A stretch of 8,814 bases of DNA from Fidelibacterota bacterium (GTDB taxonomy: Bacteria; Fidelibacterota; Marinisomatia; Marinisomatales; TCS55). The notes beneath the pieces are model-generated. The model made no database searches. It was not told the DNA's origin and saw nothing but the letters and a program-made list of their open reading frames with translations. Location: contig PASX01000010.1 of NCBI GenBank assembly GCA_002713455.1, positions 46,300 to 55,113 on the forward strand, given 5' to 3'. The position numbers and the translations under genes were made by a program. This document shows positions 1-6,594 of this stretch, piece by piece. Within the stretch, counting starts at the first letter, position 1, and each line of letters begins with the position of its first letter.

Positions 1-129
1 GCGCTTATGATGCGTAATGAAAAAGGTAAAAAAGAAAATACAGTTTTAGAGGTTTTTGAAAAAGGCTATCGCTACAAAGATCGAGTAATTCGTCATGCAA
101 AAGTAGTGGTTAACCAAACGCCATCATGA
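1..129 (+). CDS. grpE: GrpE nucleotide exchange factor, C-terminal end (5' truncated by window)
   Basis: Frame 1 is open from the first base to a TGA at 127-129 and gives 42 residues. They contain [19 protein letters not shown] followed by KVVVNQ, the typical last beta-domain segment of GrpE (the GY...R.IR.A.V.V pattern). GrpE is the cytoplasmic cochaperone that releases ADP from DnaK during the chaperone cycle. The beta domain seen here is the part that contacts the DnaK nucleotide-binding domain in known structures. The stop codon overlaps the dnaJ start (ATGA, 126-129), so the two are translationally coupled and surely in one operon. The N-terminal coiled coil and the promoter lie outside the window. 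The identification rests on a short segment but is supported by the dnaJ neighbour. Confidence 0.9.
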   Translation, partial: ALMMRNEKGKKENTVLEVFEKGYRYKDRVIRHAKVVVNQTPS

Positions 130-1247
130 GAGATTTATACGAAATCATTGGTGTAGATAAAAATGCTTCTTTAAATGATATAAAAAAATCATATCGTAAA
201 ATAGCTATGAAATATCATCCAGATAAAAATCCAGACGATAAAGAGGCTGAAATAAAATTTAAAGAGTCAGCTGAAGCATACGCAGTTCTTTCAGATGAGA
301 ATAAAAGACGTCAATATGATCAATTTGGTCACGCTGGCGTTGGCATGGGAGATTCTGGAGGTGCAGGAGGTTTTCAAGGCGGAATGTCAATGGAAGATAT
401 CTTTAGTAATTTTGGTGATATTTTTGGAGGAGATTTTGATCCTTTTGGTGGAATTTTTGGAGGAAGTAGAGGATCTAGAGTTAAAAAAGCTCGTGACTTA
501 AAAATAACATTAAATCTAGATTATTCTGACATAGTTAGTGGCGCTGAAAAAGTAATCAAAATTAAACGCCATGAAACATGCGATACTTGTTCGGGGAATG
601 GAGCACAGCATGGCTCAATGCCTACATCTTGTCTTCAATGTAATGGTGTTGGGCAAATTAAACAAATGTCACAATCTTTTTTTGGTCAGTCTGTAACTGT
701 ACGTGAGTGTCCAGTATGTAGTGGTAGCGGCGATGTTATTAAAGATCCATGTAGAAGTTGTGGTGGAAATGGAATTCAACGTAAATCAGTAGAAATAAAA
801 ATTAAGGTTCCTGCAGGTGTAGCGGATGGAAATTATATGACATTAAATCGGCAGGGTAATAAGGGTCCTAAAGGTTTTGAATCTGGTGATTTAATTATTT
901 TTTTTGAAGAAAATAGGCATTCTTTTTTCACACGAAATGGTGAAGATGTAATTACTCAAGCAACTATTCAATTTTCTGATGCTGCGCTAGGCTTAACTCT
1001 AGAAGTACCCACTCTTGATGGTAAAGCAAAACTTAAAATACCTTCAGGCATTCAATCTGGTCAAATATTAAGAATGAAAGGCAAAGGTTTCCCTAAAGTC
1101 AGAGGCTCTTCTCGAGGTGATCAATTAGTCAGAATTCAATTGGAAACTCCTATATCGCTATCAGCAAATTATAAAAAACTAGTAGAGGAAATGTCGAAAT
1201 TGAATGGAAAGTTGGATCCAAAATTCAATCGAGTAGAATTAGATTGA
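126..1247 (+). CDS. dnaJ: Chaperone protein DnaJ (Hsp40, type I)
   Basis: This is a complete 373-residue type I DnaJ, close to the usual 370-380. Domains in order: a J domain at about 1-68 with the HPD motif at residues 31-33, which stimulates the DnaK ATPase; a Gly/Phe-rich region at about 67-118 containing [12 protein letters not shown]; a zinc-finger domain with all four CxxCxGxG repeats intact (Cys pairs 152/155, 169/172, 195/198, 209/212); and a C-terminal substrate-binding and dimerisation region from about 220. It delivers unfolded clients to DnaK in the cytoplasm. The start at 126 is fixed by the J-domain N-terminus ([10 protein letters not shown]) and by the ATGA overlap with grpE. 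No Shine-Dalgarno is visible, which fits translational coupling. dnaK is not in the window. Nothing appears broken. Confidence 0.98.
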   Translation: MRDLYEIIGVDKNASLNDIKKSYRKIAMKYHPDKNPDDKEAEIKFKESAEAYAVLSDENKRRQYDQFGHAGVGMGDSGGAGGFQGGMSMEDIFSNFGDIFGGDFDPFGGIFGGSRGSRVKKARDLKITLNLDYSDIVSGAEKVIKIKRHETCDTCSGNGAQHGSMPTSCLQCNGVGQIKQMSQSFFGQSVTVRECPVCSGSGDVIKDPCRSCGGNGIQRKSVEIKIKVPAGVADGNYMTLNRQGNKGPKGFESGDLIIFFEENRHSFFTRNGEDVITQATIQFSDAALGLTLEVPTLDGKAKLKIPSGIQSGQILRMKGKGFPKVRGSSRGDQLVRIQLETPISLSANYKKLVEEMSKLNGKLDPKFNRVELD

Positions 1248-1318
1248 TTAACTTAGATTCCAATATATTCTTTGATTTAAAAAATTAAGTATCCATTTGC
1301 AAAAAGTGTTAATATTAG

Positions 1319-1328
1319 GTCTTAAGAC
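1319..1328. repeat. 10-bp perfect palindrome in the dnaJ-downstream gap
   Basis: GTCTTAAGAC is a perfect palindrome. It lies inside a looser dyad, TATCCA at 1290-1295 and TGGATA at 1332-1337. The gap 1248-1415 (168 bp) shows no U-run hairpin that would clearly end the grpE-dnaJ transcript and no gene-sized reading frame. The palindrome could be a small operator or chance in AT-rich DNA; its function is unknown. Confidence 0.3.
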
Positions 1329-1366
1329 AAGTGGATATCTGTTTTGTTCGTAATAATGAATGAAAG

Positions 1367-1394
1367 TTTTTATTTAATGGGCTGAAGCTAAAAT
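1367..1394 (+). promoter_or_regulatory. Weak candidate promoter before the 257-residue gene
   Basis: TAAAAT at 1389-1394 is a fair -10 hexamer. A poor -35 (TTTTTA, 1367-1372) lies 16 bp upstream. Initiation near 1401 would leave a leader of about 15 nt holding AGGAC at 1403-1407, a plausible ribosome-binding site before the ATG at 1416. The 168-bp gap after dnaJ makes a separate promoter likely somewhere here, but in such AT-rich DNA this exact placement is a guess. Confidence 0.25.
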
Positions 1395-1415
1395 AATTTA
1401 ATAGGACTTAAACTA

Positions 1416-2189
1416 ATGAATGATCAAACAAAAATAAATATAAATACAAAGCGTAAACAATATTCAGACTTATTGGAACTGGGTATAGTTTTTGCATTTT
1501 TATTTTTAATAATTTGCATTTATGTGCCTCGAGCAATTTGGGATGAGGAAGAGATTTTTGAGAATCAAAGTAGATTTCATATGGAAAACATGTATGATGT
1601 CCAAAGTTTCTATAAGTCTATAATGGGCGAATTTGACCCTGATGGTCTTTGGGCAATAAAGGTTGTTAGCTCTGTAAGAGATTCATTGACAGGAGACTCA
1701 ACTTATCTTGGAGAGCAGTCAATTACTTTAGAGAATAAAACCTTTTCAGTTAATGTACCTAAAGGCTATGATATTGAATTTGATACTACTTTTGGCTTTC
1801 CTATGACAAGAAGAGATACCATTGTTGACACAACTGTTACAGTTGTGATGTTTTCGGAGGAACTTACAAGGAATGATACGTCATATATACAGCAAAAAAA
1901 CCTTTCAAAATTTATTGATGATTCAAACTTTGTGTCAATCCTAGAGCAAGTTCCTACACAACGTGTAGAAGTAGTAAACTATTACGATTCATATATGCCG
2001 GACTCTTTAATGTATTTTTGCCCTGTTTCAGAAAAGCCTTATCTTGTTTCATTAAAAGATGAAGGTAATGCGGTTAGAATTGATAGTCCTATTGAAGAAA
2101 CAATAGTTAGAAGAAGATATACAGTATTTGCATTTAAAGCCAATAATCATGGCTTTATAAATGATGGATCAAAAAGTTGGGATAGATAA
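1416..2189 (+). CDS. Unrecognised single-pass membrane protein with pilin-like N-terminal helix
   Basis: I do not recognise this 257-residue protein as a named family. A short basic N-terminus (1-16, with KRK at 12-14) precedes one hydrophobic helix at about 22-37, so the rest should lie outside the cytoplasm. The helix resembles a type IV pilin/pseudopilin N-terminus: Glu21 and Pro38 are 17 residues apart, the same spacing as pilin Glu5 and Pro22. The residue at the would-be cleavage point is Tyr16, not the Gly that prepilin peptidase needs, so it is probably uncleaved. The exported part begins with an acidic patch (DEEE, 43-46) and near the end has FCPVSEKPY (201-209), reminiscent of CPxTGxPY-like segments in some exported proteins. 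AGGAC at 1403-1407 supports the ATG at 1416. It shares a frame with the next gene, separated by a single TAA, and the two probably work together. The pilin resemblance is inference. Confidence 0.75.
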   Translation: MNDQTKININTKRKQYSDLLELGIVFAFLFLIICIYVPRAIWDEEEIFENQSRFHMENMYDVQSFYKSIMGEFDPDGLWAIKVVSSVRDSLTGDSTYLGEQSITLENKTFSVNVPKGYDIEFDTTFGFPMTRRDTIVDTTVTVVMFSEELTRNDTSYIQQKNLSKFIDDSNFVSILEQVPTQRVEVVNYYDSYMPDSLMYFCPVSEKPYLVSLKDEGNAVRIDSPIEETIVRRRYTVFAFKANNHGFINDGSKSWDR

Positions 2190-3962
2190 TTGATATATCT
2201 TGGTATTAATGATAATCATTTATTGTGCGCCCAATGGGTTAATGAAGATGGTAAGTCTTTACTTACCTCAGTAACAAAAAAACCATTTCAAAAATCAATT
2301 TTTGATTCTAGTAGAACTGAAAATGAAATTATTTCTGATATTAATGGAACATTACATCTTATTAGAGAAGAAATATCTTTTGGTGGAGAAAAAGTTTATG
2401 TAAGTGTACCTGACAGCTATTGCAATTCTGCTTTAGTATCTTTTGATAATGATATGACTGAGAATGATGGCTGGGAGTTTGCAAAGTGGACCGTTGACCA
2501 AAGGTGGCCTACTGATGAGCCGGTTGAGTATTTTGGTAGATCATTTGTAAATACATCAAATGATATCTATGCTATACGTGTTCCTACGACTTTTACAGAG
2601 CCCCTCAAATTAGCAATTCAAGAACTTGGAGCTGACACAACATGGATGGGCACCGAATCCAGTGTGTTCTTTGGTCTAAATCCAAATTTAGGTAATACGA
2701 TATTTTTTGTAAAGGACAATGGATATAGATACTTTAGCTATACAATAAAATTATTCCAAGATGGTTTTGCTCGTTTTTATAAGAATGATTGGAAATTAGA
2801 TGTTTTAAATGGTGCTACATCTTCAAAAGATGTATTCAAAGGAGCGCTAGTTACTGCAGGTAAGCTTTCTTATCGTAGAAAAAAGCATTTTGAGGATTTA
2901 AGAACTACTAATTTTGAATCCTTATCAAATATCAATGTAGAAGCTGATATTGTACCTAAAAGTATAAGTGAGTTCAGTTTGCTAGTTTTAAGTGCCGTTA
3001 TAAAGGGTTCTGTTGTAGGTGTTGCTATTAATTTCTTTGATTTACCTGGTATTCAAGAATATAGATATTCAAAAGATAAAGATTTGGAAAAATCAACAAA
3101 GGGTAAATCTGCTAGGAAAAAAATAAAAAAACGTTCTAAGAGTAAAGATCGTAATTTTTTAAAATTTATGTTATATATATTTTTCTTTTCCATGATTGGT
3201 TCAGTAGTTGTTTACGATCAAAAACCAGAATTATTTAGTAATTTACTTCATTTAGCTAAAGATAAGACCAGTCAAGTTTTTCACAATCTTTCGAGTAAAG
3301 TTTTTTCACCTGTAGAAAATTCATCACCATTATCAGATGATGTAAAATCATTAGATTCTCAGGAAAATATAGTTTCAACTATTTCTTCTGAGTTTACTGA
3401 TCCCTCTGATGAAATAGTTCCTGATTTTCTTATAAATTCTAGAAGTTTAATATCTTCAGTAATAAATACTTTAAATTTGTACGAGGATTATAATTTACTT
3501 TTATTATCAGGAAGTGGTGGAAGAATTGATTTAGAGTTTCTTGGGAAAAAATCTTTAATTGTACCAGTTGATTCAATTGGCGATGTATTAAACTACTCAT
3601 TACGTCAAGTTAGCGGGGAAGATCAATATAAACACGGGTTTTTAGTAAAATATTCAGCTGTTTCTATTTCAAATGAAAGTAATTCAAAAGTAAATATTGA
3701 TAATTTAAAGTCTCTAACAAGCAATATGAAAAAAGTTTTGTTAAAGACCTTACCTCCAATTTTTGATAGTAGTTATAAAAGAACACCTGTTATTCTACGA
3801 GTTGAAGGCTTTGATAATATTATGAAAATTTTAAACTATTTATCTGCTAATGGAGGCTCAAATACTACATTGGATAAGTTTGTTTTTAAAACATTTGAAA
3901 ATAATCTAGATCCAAGCGCTTTTTATTATATTGCAATTAATGATGAATTAGATTCAAAATAA
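2190..3962 (+). CDS. Unrecognised bitopic protein with GspL/PilM-PilN-like layout
   Basis: This 590-residue protein is not one I can name. Residues 1-290 look cytoplasmic and begin with a beta strand and turn (IYLGIND) like the first strand of actin-fold (ASKHA) proteins such as PilM and the GspL cytoplasmic domain. KVYVSVPDSY (68-77) and YAIRVPTTFTEPL (127-139) fall where PilM proteins carry similar strands. NFFDLPGI (281-288) sits where GspL has its NLLQG-like end. A strongly basic linker (about 304-325) precedes one membrane helix (about 323-343). A polar, Ser-rich stretch follows (about 350-410), then a periplasmic region ending in VILRVEGFDNIMKILNYL (534-551), a pattern seen in the ferredoxin-like domains of PilN, PilO and GspM. 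The start is TTG at 2190, directly after the previous stop. An in-frame TAA at 2187 bars any upstream start, and the next ATG would remove the first strands. GGGA at 2179-2182 may help initiation. Inference: a scaffold of a pilus or secretion-like assembly. Confidence 0.72.
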   Translation: MIYLGINDNHLLCAQWVNEDGKSLLTSVTKKPFQKSIFDSSRTENEIISDINGTLHLIREEISFGGEKVYVSVPDSYCNSALVSFDNDMTENDGWEFAKWTVDQRWPTDEPVEYFGRSFVNTSNDIYAIRVPTTFTEPLKLAIQELGADTTWMGTESSVFFGLNPNLGNTIFFVKDNGYRYFSYTIKLFQDGFARFYKNDWKLDVLNGATSSKDVFKGALVTAGKLSYRRKKHFEDLRTTNFESLSNINVEADIVPKSISEFSLLVLSAVIKGSVVGVAINFFDLPGIQEYRYSKDKDLEKSTKGKSARKKIKKRSKSKDRNFLKFMLYIFFFSMIGSVVVYDQKPELFSNLLHLAKDKTSQVFHNLSSKVFSPVENSSPLSDDVKSLDSQENIVSTISSEFTDPSDEIVPDFLINSRSLISSVINTLNLYEDYNLLLLSGSGGRIDLEFLGKKSLIVPVDSIGDVLNYSLRQVSGEDQYKHGFLVKYSAVSISNESNSKVNIDNLKSLTSNMKKVLLKTLPPIFDSSYKRTPVILRVEGFDNIMKILNYLSANGGSNTTLDKFVFKTFENNLDPSAFYYIAINDELDSK

Positions 3963-3974
3963 AGAATTTAATTT

Positions 3975-4484
3975 GTGCAAATTCATGCTGGTCGATATAA
4001 AGGTCTTCGTGTAAAGACAGTAAAAAATGCTCCCTACCGGCCCACTACATCTCTGGTAAGGAAAAGTTTATTTGATATTTTAAAAAATATTTCCGGAAAA
4101 AATATGTTAGATCTTTTTTCTGGATCAGGTATAATTGGTTTTGAAGCTTTAAGTAGGGGGGCTAAAACGATTACTTTTGTTGACTCAAGTTTGCGTGTTA
4201 ATTCATTATTAAAAATGAATAGTATATTGTTTAAAGAAGAGGAAATTAATTTTTTTAAGAATGATGTATTTAAATTTCTAAAATCATGTGATTCGTTTGA
4301 TTATATATTTGCTGACCCACCTTATAAATTCAATGAAATTGATAGGCTTATTCCTCAAGCTATTTCTTGTTTAAATGATGATGGTATTTTTATACTTGAA
4401 TCTTCTCCTCAAGAATACTCAATTTCACCTTATAGGGTTAATGAATATGGAGACACACAATTGACTTTTTGGAAGAAAAACTAA
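3975..4484 (+). CDS. rsmD: 16S rRNA (guanine(966)-N(2))-methyltransferase RsmD
   Basis: This 169-residue protein is slightly shorter than the usual 180-200 of the family. It has the RsmD N-terminus (IHAGRYKG), then YRPTTSLVRKSLFDIL (21-36), the RPT..vRe.lFniL signature. The SAM-binding motif I, DLFSGSGIIGFEALSRGA, is at 46-63, and the catalytic ADPPY of N2-guanine methylases is at 113-117. The family methylates G966 of 16S rRNA in the assembling small subunit, using S-adenosylmethionine. The start is GTG at 3975, chosen because the conserved N-terminus begins there. It follows the previous stop by 12 bp, so it may share that transcript. The Shine-Dalgarno is poor. Its stop overlaps the coaD start by one base (TAATG), and rsmD-coaD adjacency is common in bacteria. 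Confidence 0.93.
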   Translation: MQIHAGRYKGLRVKTVKNAPYRPTTSLVRKSLFDILKNISGKNMLDLFSGSGIIGFEALSRGAKTITFVDSSLRVNSLLKMNSILFKEEEINFFKNDVFKFLKSCDSFDYIFADPPYKFNEIDRLIPQAISCLNDDGIFILESSPQEYSISPYRVNEYGDTQLTFWKKN

Positions 4485-4966
4485 TGCGTATTGTAATCTA
4501 CCCTGGAACATTTGACCCCATCCATAGGGGGCATATTGATATTGCTGAAAGAGCTTCAAAGCTCTTTGATCAAATTATTTTTTCAGTTGCTGTTAATTCA
4601 GAAAAAAATCCTCTTTTTTCAGCAGATGAACGTATTGAATTAATATTAGAATCAACAAAACATATACCAAATGTTAAGGCATATTCAACAGATGGATTAA
4701 TTGCAGATTTTGCAAGAGAACACAATGCAGTTGCACTAATTCGAGGTTTAAGGCATGTTTCTGATTTTGAGTTTGAGTTCCAAATGGCAACGATGAATCA
4801 TCATTTAAATAATGATGTTTCAACATTATTGATGGTAACATCTGAACACTATATTCACTTGAATTCAACTGTCGTTAAGGATGTTGCGAAGCTAAAAGGT
4901 GATATATCTAAATATGTCACACAAAATGTTATGGATAGATTGTTAGAAAAATTTAGTAATCCTTAA
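4484..4966 (+). CDS. coaD: Phosphopantetheine adenylyltransferase CoaD
   Basis: This is a 160-residue protein, the standard length. CoaD makes dephospho-CoA from 4'-phosphopantetheine and ATP, the penultimate step of coenzyme A synthesis. The nucleotidyltransferase signature is at the N-terminus (IYPGTFDPIHRGH, 5-17; the (H/T)xGH element is 14-17). Other family positions are present: Lys41 in the NSEKNPLF loop, LIRGLR at 85-90 with its two arginines, and the C-terminal LNSTVVKDVA (126-135) where the nucleotide-binding SSxxVKevA stretch lies. The start is the ATG at 4484, not the in-frame TTG at 4469: the family begins directly with MRIVIYPGTFDP, and GGAAG at 4471-4475 is 8 bp upstream. It overlaps the rsmD stop by 1 bp, so the two are translationally coupled. 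Confidence 0.96.
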   Translation: MRIVIYPGTFDPIHRGHIDIAERASKLFDQIIFSVAVNSEKNPLFSADERIELILESTKHIPNVKAYSTDGLIADFAREHNAVALIRGLRHVSDFEFEFQMATMNHHLNNDVSTLLMVTSEHYIHLNSTVVKDVAKLKGDISKYVTQNVMDRLLEKFSNP

Positions 4967-4974
4967 TTCTATTC

Positions 4975-4990
4975 TTGGTAACATTACCAA
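4975..4990. repeat. Perfect 16-bp inverted repeat between coaD and the fmdB-like gene
   Basis: TTGGTAACATTACCAA has 7-bp arms around a 2-bp centre and lies 8 bp after the coaD stop. As RNA it could only form a short stem (5-6 bp, 4-6 nt loop). The nearest T-run (nine Ts, 5006-5014) begins 15 bp further on, too far for a standard intrinsic terminator. The size and symmetry equally suit a dimeric repressor operator for the fmdB-like-icd unit. Which role applies cannot be settled from one copy. Confidence 0.5.
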
Positions 4991-5051
4991 AGATTTTCAA
5001 ATACATTTTTTTTTAACTTCACTAACTAATTCCTAAGGATTTTTGTTTATT

Positions 5052-5315
5052 ATGCCAACATATGACTATAAATGTGAATCATGTCATGATATTTTTGAAT
5101 ATTTTCAAACAATGAATGATAAGCCATTAGCAGAATGTCCAAAATGTACTGGTAAAATTCGTCGCTTAGTGAGTGGTGGGTCAGGATTAATTTTTAAAGG
5201 TACTGGATTTTATAAAACAGACTATGTTAAAACAAATTCTAAGGAATCTAAGGAAGTCAAAACAAAAAATAATGAGTCAAAAGATAATAAAAGTAAACAA
5301 AAAGAGAAAAAATAG
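5052..5315 (+). CDS. FmdB-type zinc-ribbon protein
   Basis: This is an 87-residue protein with the hallmark start [11 protein letters not shown] and two Cys pairs (C8/C11 and C29/C32) forming a single zinc ribbon. A Gly-rich [14 protein letters not shown] segment (about 45-58) follows, as in the FmdB/CxxC_CXXC_SSSS regulatory family, and then a Lys/Ser/Asn-rich, probably disordered tail (about 60-87). The family was named after a putative regulator of formamide and acetamide use; a general function is not established, so none is asserted here. The start is the ATG at 5052: an in-frame TTG at 5043 would add residues the family lacks and sits only 3 bp from AAGGA (5035-5039), whereas the ATG is 12 bp from it. 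icd begins 8 bp after the stop, so the two are probably cotranscribed. Confidence 0.88.
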   Translation: MPTYDYKCESCHDIFEYFQTMNDKPLAECPKCTGKIRRLVSGGSGLIFKGTGFYKTDYVKTNSKESKEVKTKNNESKDNKSKQKEKK

Positions 5316-5323
5316 GTAAGTCA

Positions 5324-6538
5324 GTGAATAAAATTACGTTAATTAATAATCAATTAGATGTTCCAGATAATCCAACAATTCCATATATAGAAGGTGATGG
5401 TATAGGTAAAGATATCTGGATTGCCTCCCAAATGGTATTTGATTCTGCAATATCTAAAGCTTATGATAATAGTCGCTCAATTACATGGAAGGAAGTTTTA
5501 GCAGGAGAGAAAGCTAATAAAATGTCAAGCTCCTGGCTTCCTCAAGAAACGCTAGATACCATAAGTGAATATTTAATTGCTATCAAAGGTCCCCTCACTA
5601 CGCCTGTAGGCGGTGGGATGAGATCTTTAAATGTTGCATTAAGGCAAATTCTTGATTTGTATTCATGCGTTAGACCTGTTCGTTGGTTCTCAGGCGTACC
5701 ATCTCCAGTAAAAAAACCGGAATTAGTCAATATGGTAATTTTTCGCGAAAATACTGAAGATATTTATGCAGGTATCGAATGGTTAAGTGGAACCGATGAG
5801 GTTGAAAAAGTAAAAACTTTTTTAACTGGAGAAATGGGTGTGAAAAATATAAGATTCCCAAAGACTTCTTCTATTGGAGTTAAACCAGTATCTAAAGAAG
5901 GGACCGAAAGATTAGTGAAAGCTGCAATTGATTATGCGCTTTTAAATAATCGGAAGTCTGTCACTCTGGTTCATAAAGGCAATATAATGAAATATACGGA
6001 GGGTAAGTTTAAAGAATGGGGTTATGAATTAGCCAAAAGTGAGTATAATGCTGTTGATTTTGAGGGTGGGCCCTGGCAAGTAATTAATAATAAAGGTTCA
6101 AAATTAATTATTAAGGATGTAATAGCGGATGCTTTTTTACAGCAAATTTTATTGAGACCATCTGATTATGATGTAATTGCAACTTTAAATCTTAATGGAG
6201 ATTATATTTCTGATGCTCTTGCTGCCATTGTTGGTGGAATTGGTATAGCTCCAGGAGCAAATATAAATTATAATACTGGTCATGCTGTTTTTGAAGCTAC
6301 GCATGGTACTGCTCCGAAGTACGCGGGCAAGGATGTAGTGAATCCATCTTCTTTAATTTTATCTGGTGTTATGATGTTAGAACATATTGGATGGGAAGAA
6401 GCTGCAGATCTAATTGTTCATGGTATTGAAAAGACGATTCAATCCAAAACTGTTACTTATGACTTTCATAGGTTAATGGATGATGCTACAAAAGTCTCCT
6501 GCTCTGGATTTGCAGAAGCGATTATTTCAAATATGTAA
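5324..6538 (+). CDS. icd: Isocitrate dehydrogenase, NADP-type
   Basis: This 404-residue enzyme belongs to the E. coli-like homodimeric family (about 416 there). It oxidatively decarboxylates isocitrate to 2-oxoglutarate in the TCA cycle. The isocitrate-binding residues are visible: Ser101, Asn103 and Arg107 in [13 protein letters not shown], then Arg117, Arg141, Tyr148 and Lys218. The metal-binding aspartates are Asp269, Asp293 and Asp297. NADP choice is indicated by Lys332-Tyr333 in [10 protein letters not shown] and by Tyr379 and Arg383 in YDFHRL, matching E. coli Lys344, Tyr345, Tyr391 and Arg395. Ser101 matches the serine that AceK phosphorylates in E. coli; no aceK is visible here. Compared with E. 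coli there is a 2-residue insertion near NINYNTGHA. The start is GTG at 5324 with a weak AGGT at 5314-5317, 8 bp after the fmdB-like gene. Confidence 0.96.
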   Translation: MNKITLINNQLDVPDNPTIPYIEGDGIGKDIWIASQMVFDSAISKAYDNSRSITWKEVLAGEKANKMSSSWLPQETLDTISEYLIAIKGPLTTPVGGGMRSLNVALRQILDLYSCVRPVRWFSGVPSPVKKPELVNMVIFRENTEDIYAGIEWLSGTDEVEKVKTFLTGEMGVKNIRFPKTSSIGVKPVSKEGTERLVKAAIDYALLNNRKSVTLVHKGNIMKYTEGKFKEWGYELAKSEYNAVDFEGGPWQVINNKGSKLIIKDVIADAFLQQILLRPSDYDVIATLNLNGDYISDALAAIVGGIGIAPGANINYNTGHAVFEATHGTAPKYAGKDVVNPSSLILSGVMMLEHIGWEEAADLIVHGIEKTIQSKTVTYDFHRLMDDATKVSCSGFAEAIISNM

Positions 6539-6548
6539 AATGTTTTTC

Positions 6549-6580
6549 TGATTTTTTATTTTAACGATAACTAAAAATCA
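6549..6580. repeat. Imperfect-loop dyad after icd, around the obgE -35
   Basis: TGATTTTT at 6549-6556 is the exact reverse complement of AAAAATCA at 6573-6580, with 16 nt between. No T-run follows the right arm, so it is a poor terminator for icd. The putative obgE -35 (6561-6566) lies in the loop, so a regulatory role is possible. AT-rich sequence makes chance a serious alternative. Confidence 0.3.
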
Positions 6581-6589
6581 CCTTATAAT
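6561..6589 (+). promoter_or_regulatory. Sigma70-type promoter for obgE, predicted leaderless
   Basis: TTAACG (6561-6566, 4 of 6 to TTGACA), a 17-bp spacer and a perfect TATAAT (6584-6589) make the best promoter in the window. Transcription would be expected to start about 6-8 bp downstream, at about 6595-6597, which is the ATG of obgE (6595). No Shine-Dalgarno could fit, and none is present. Confidence 0.65.
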
Positions 6590-6594
6590 CCGCC

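Noticed and set aside
295..501. A + strand reading frame inside dnaJ
   Set aside because: It is out of frame within the J-domain and Gly/Phe coding region, its product is hydrophobic low-complexity sequence, and dnaJ is unambiguous.
1356..1385. Nine-codon frame ahead of the 257-residue gene, considered as a leader peptide
   Set aside because: It has no ribosome-binding site, no run of regulatory codons and no attenuator hairpin after it.
4469..4483. TTG upstream start for coaD
   Set aside because: It adds five residues not found in the family; the ATG at 4484 has a better-placed GGAAG and gives the standard N-terminus.
4674..4868. A - strand reading frame opposite coaD
   Set aside because: It lies wholly within coaD, matches no recognisable family and has no independent start signals.
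5043..5051. TTG upstream start for the fmdB-like gene
   Set aside because: It is only 3 bp from AAGGA and adds residues before the conserved MPTYDYKC start.
5542..5730. A - strand reading frame opposite icd
   Set aside because: It is a mirror of a conserved icd region with no protein features of its own.
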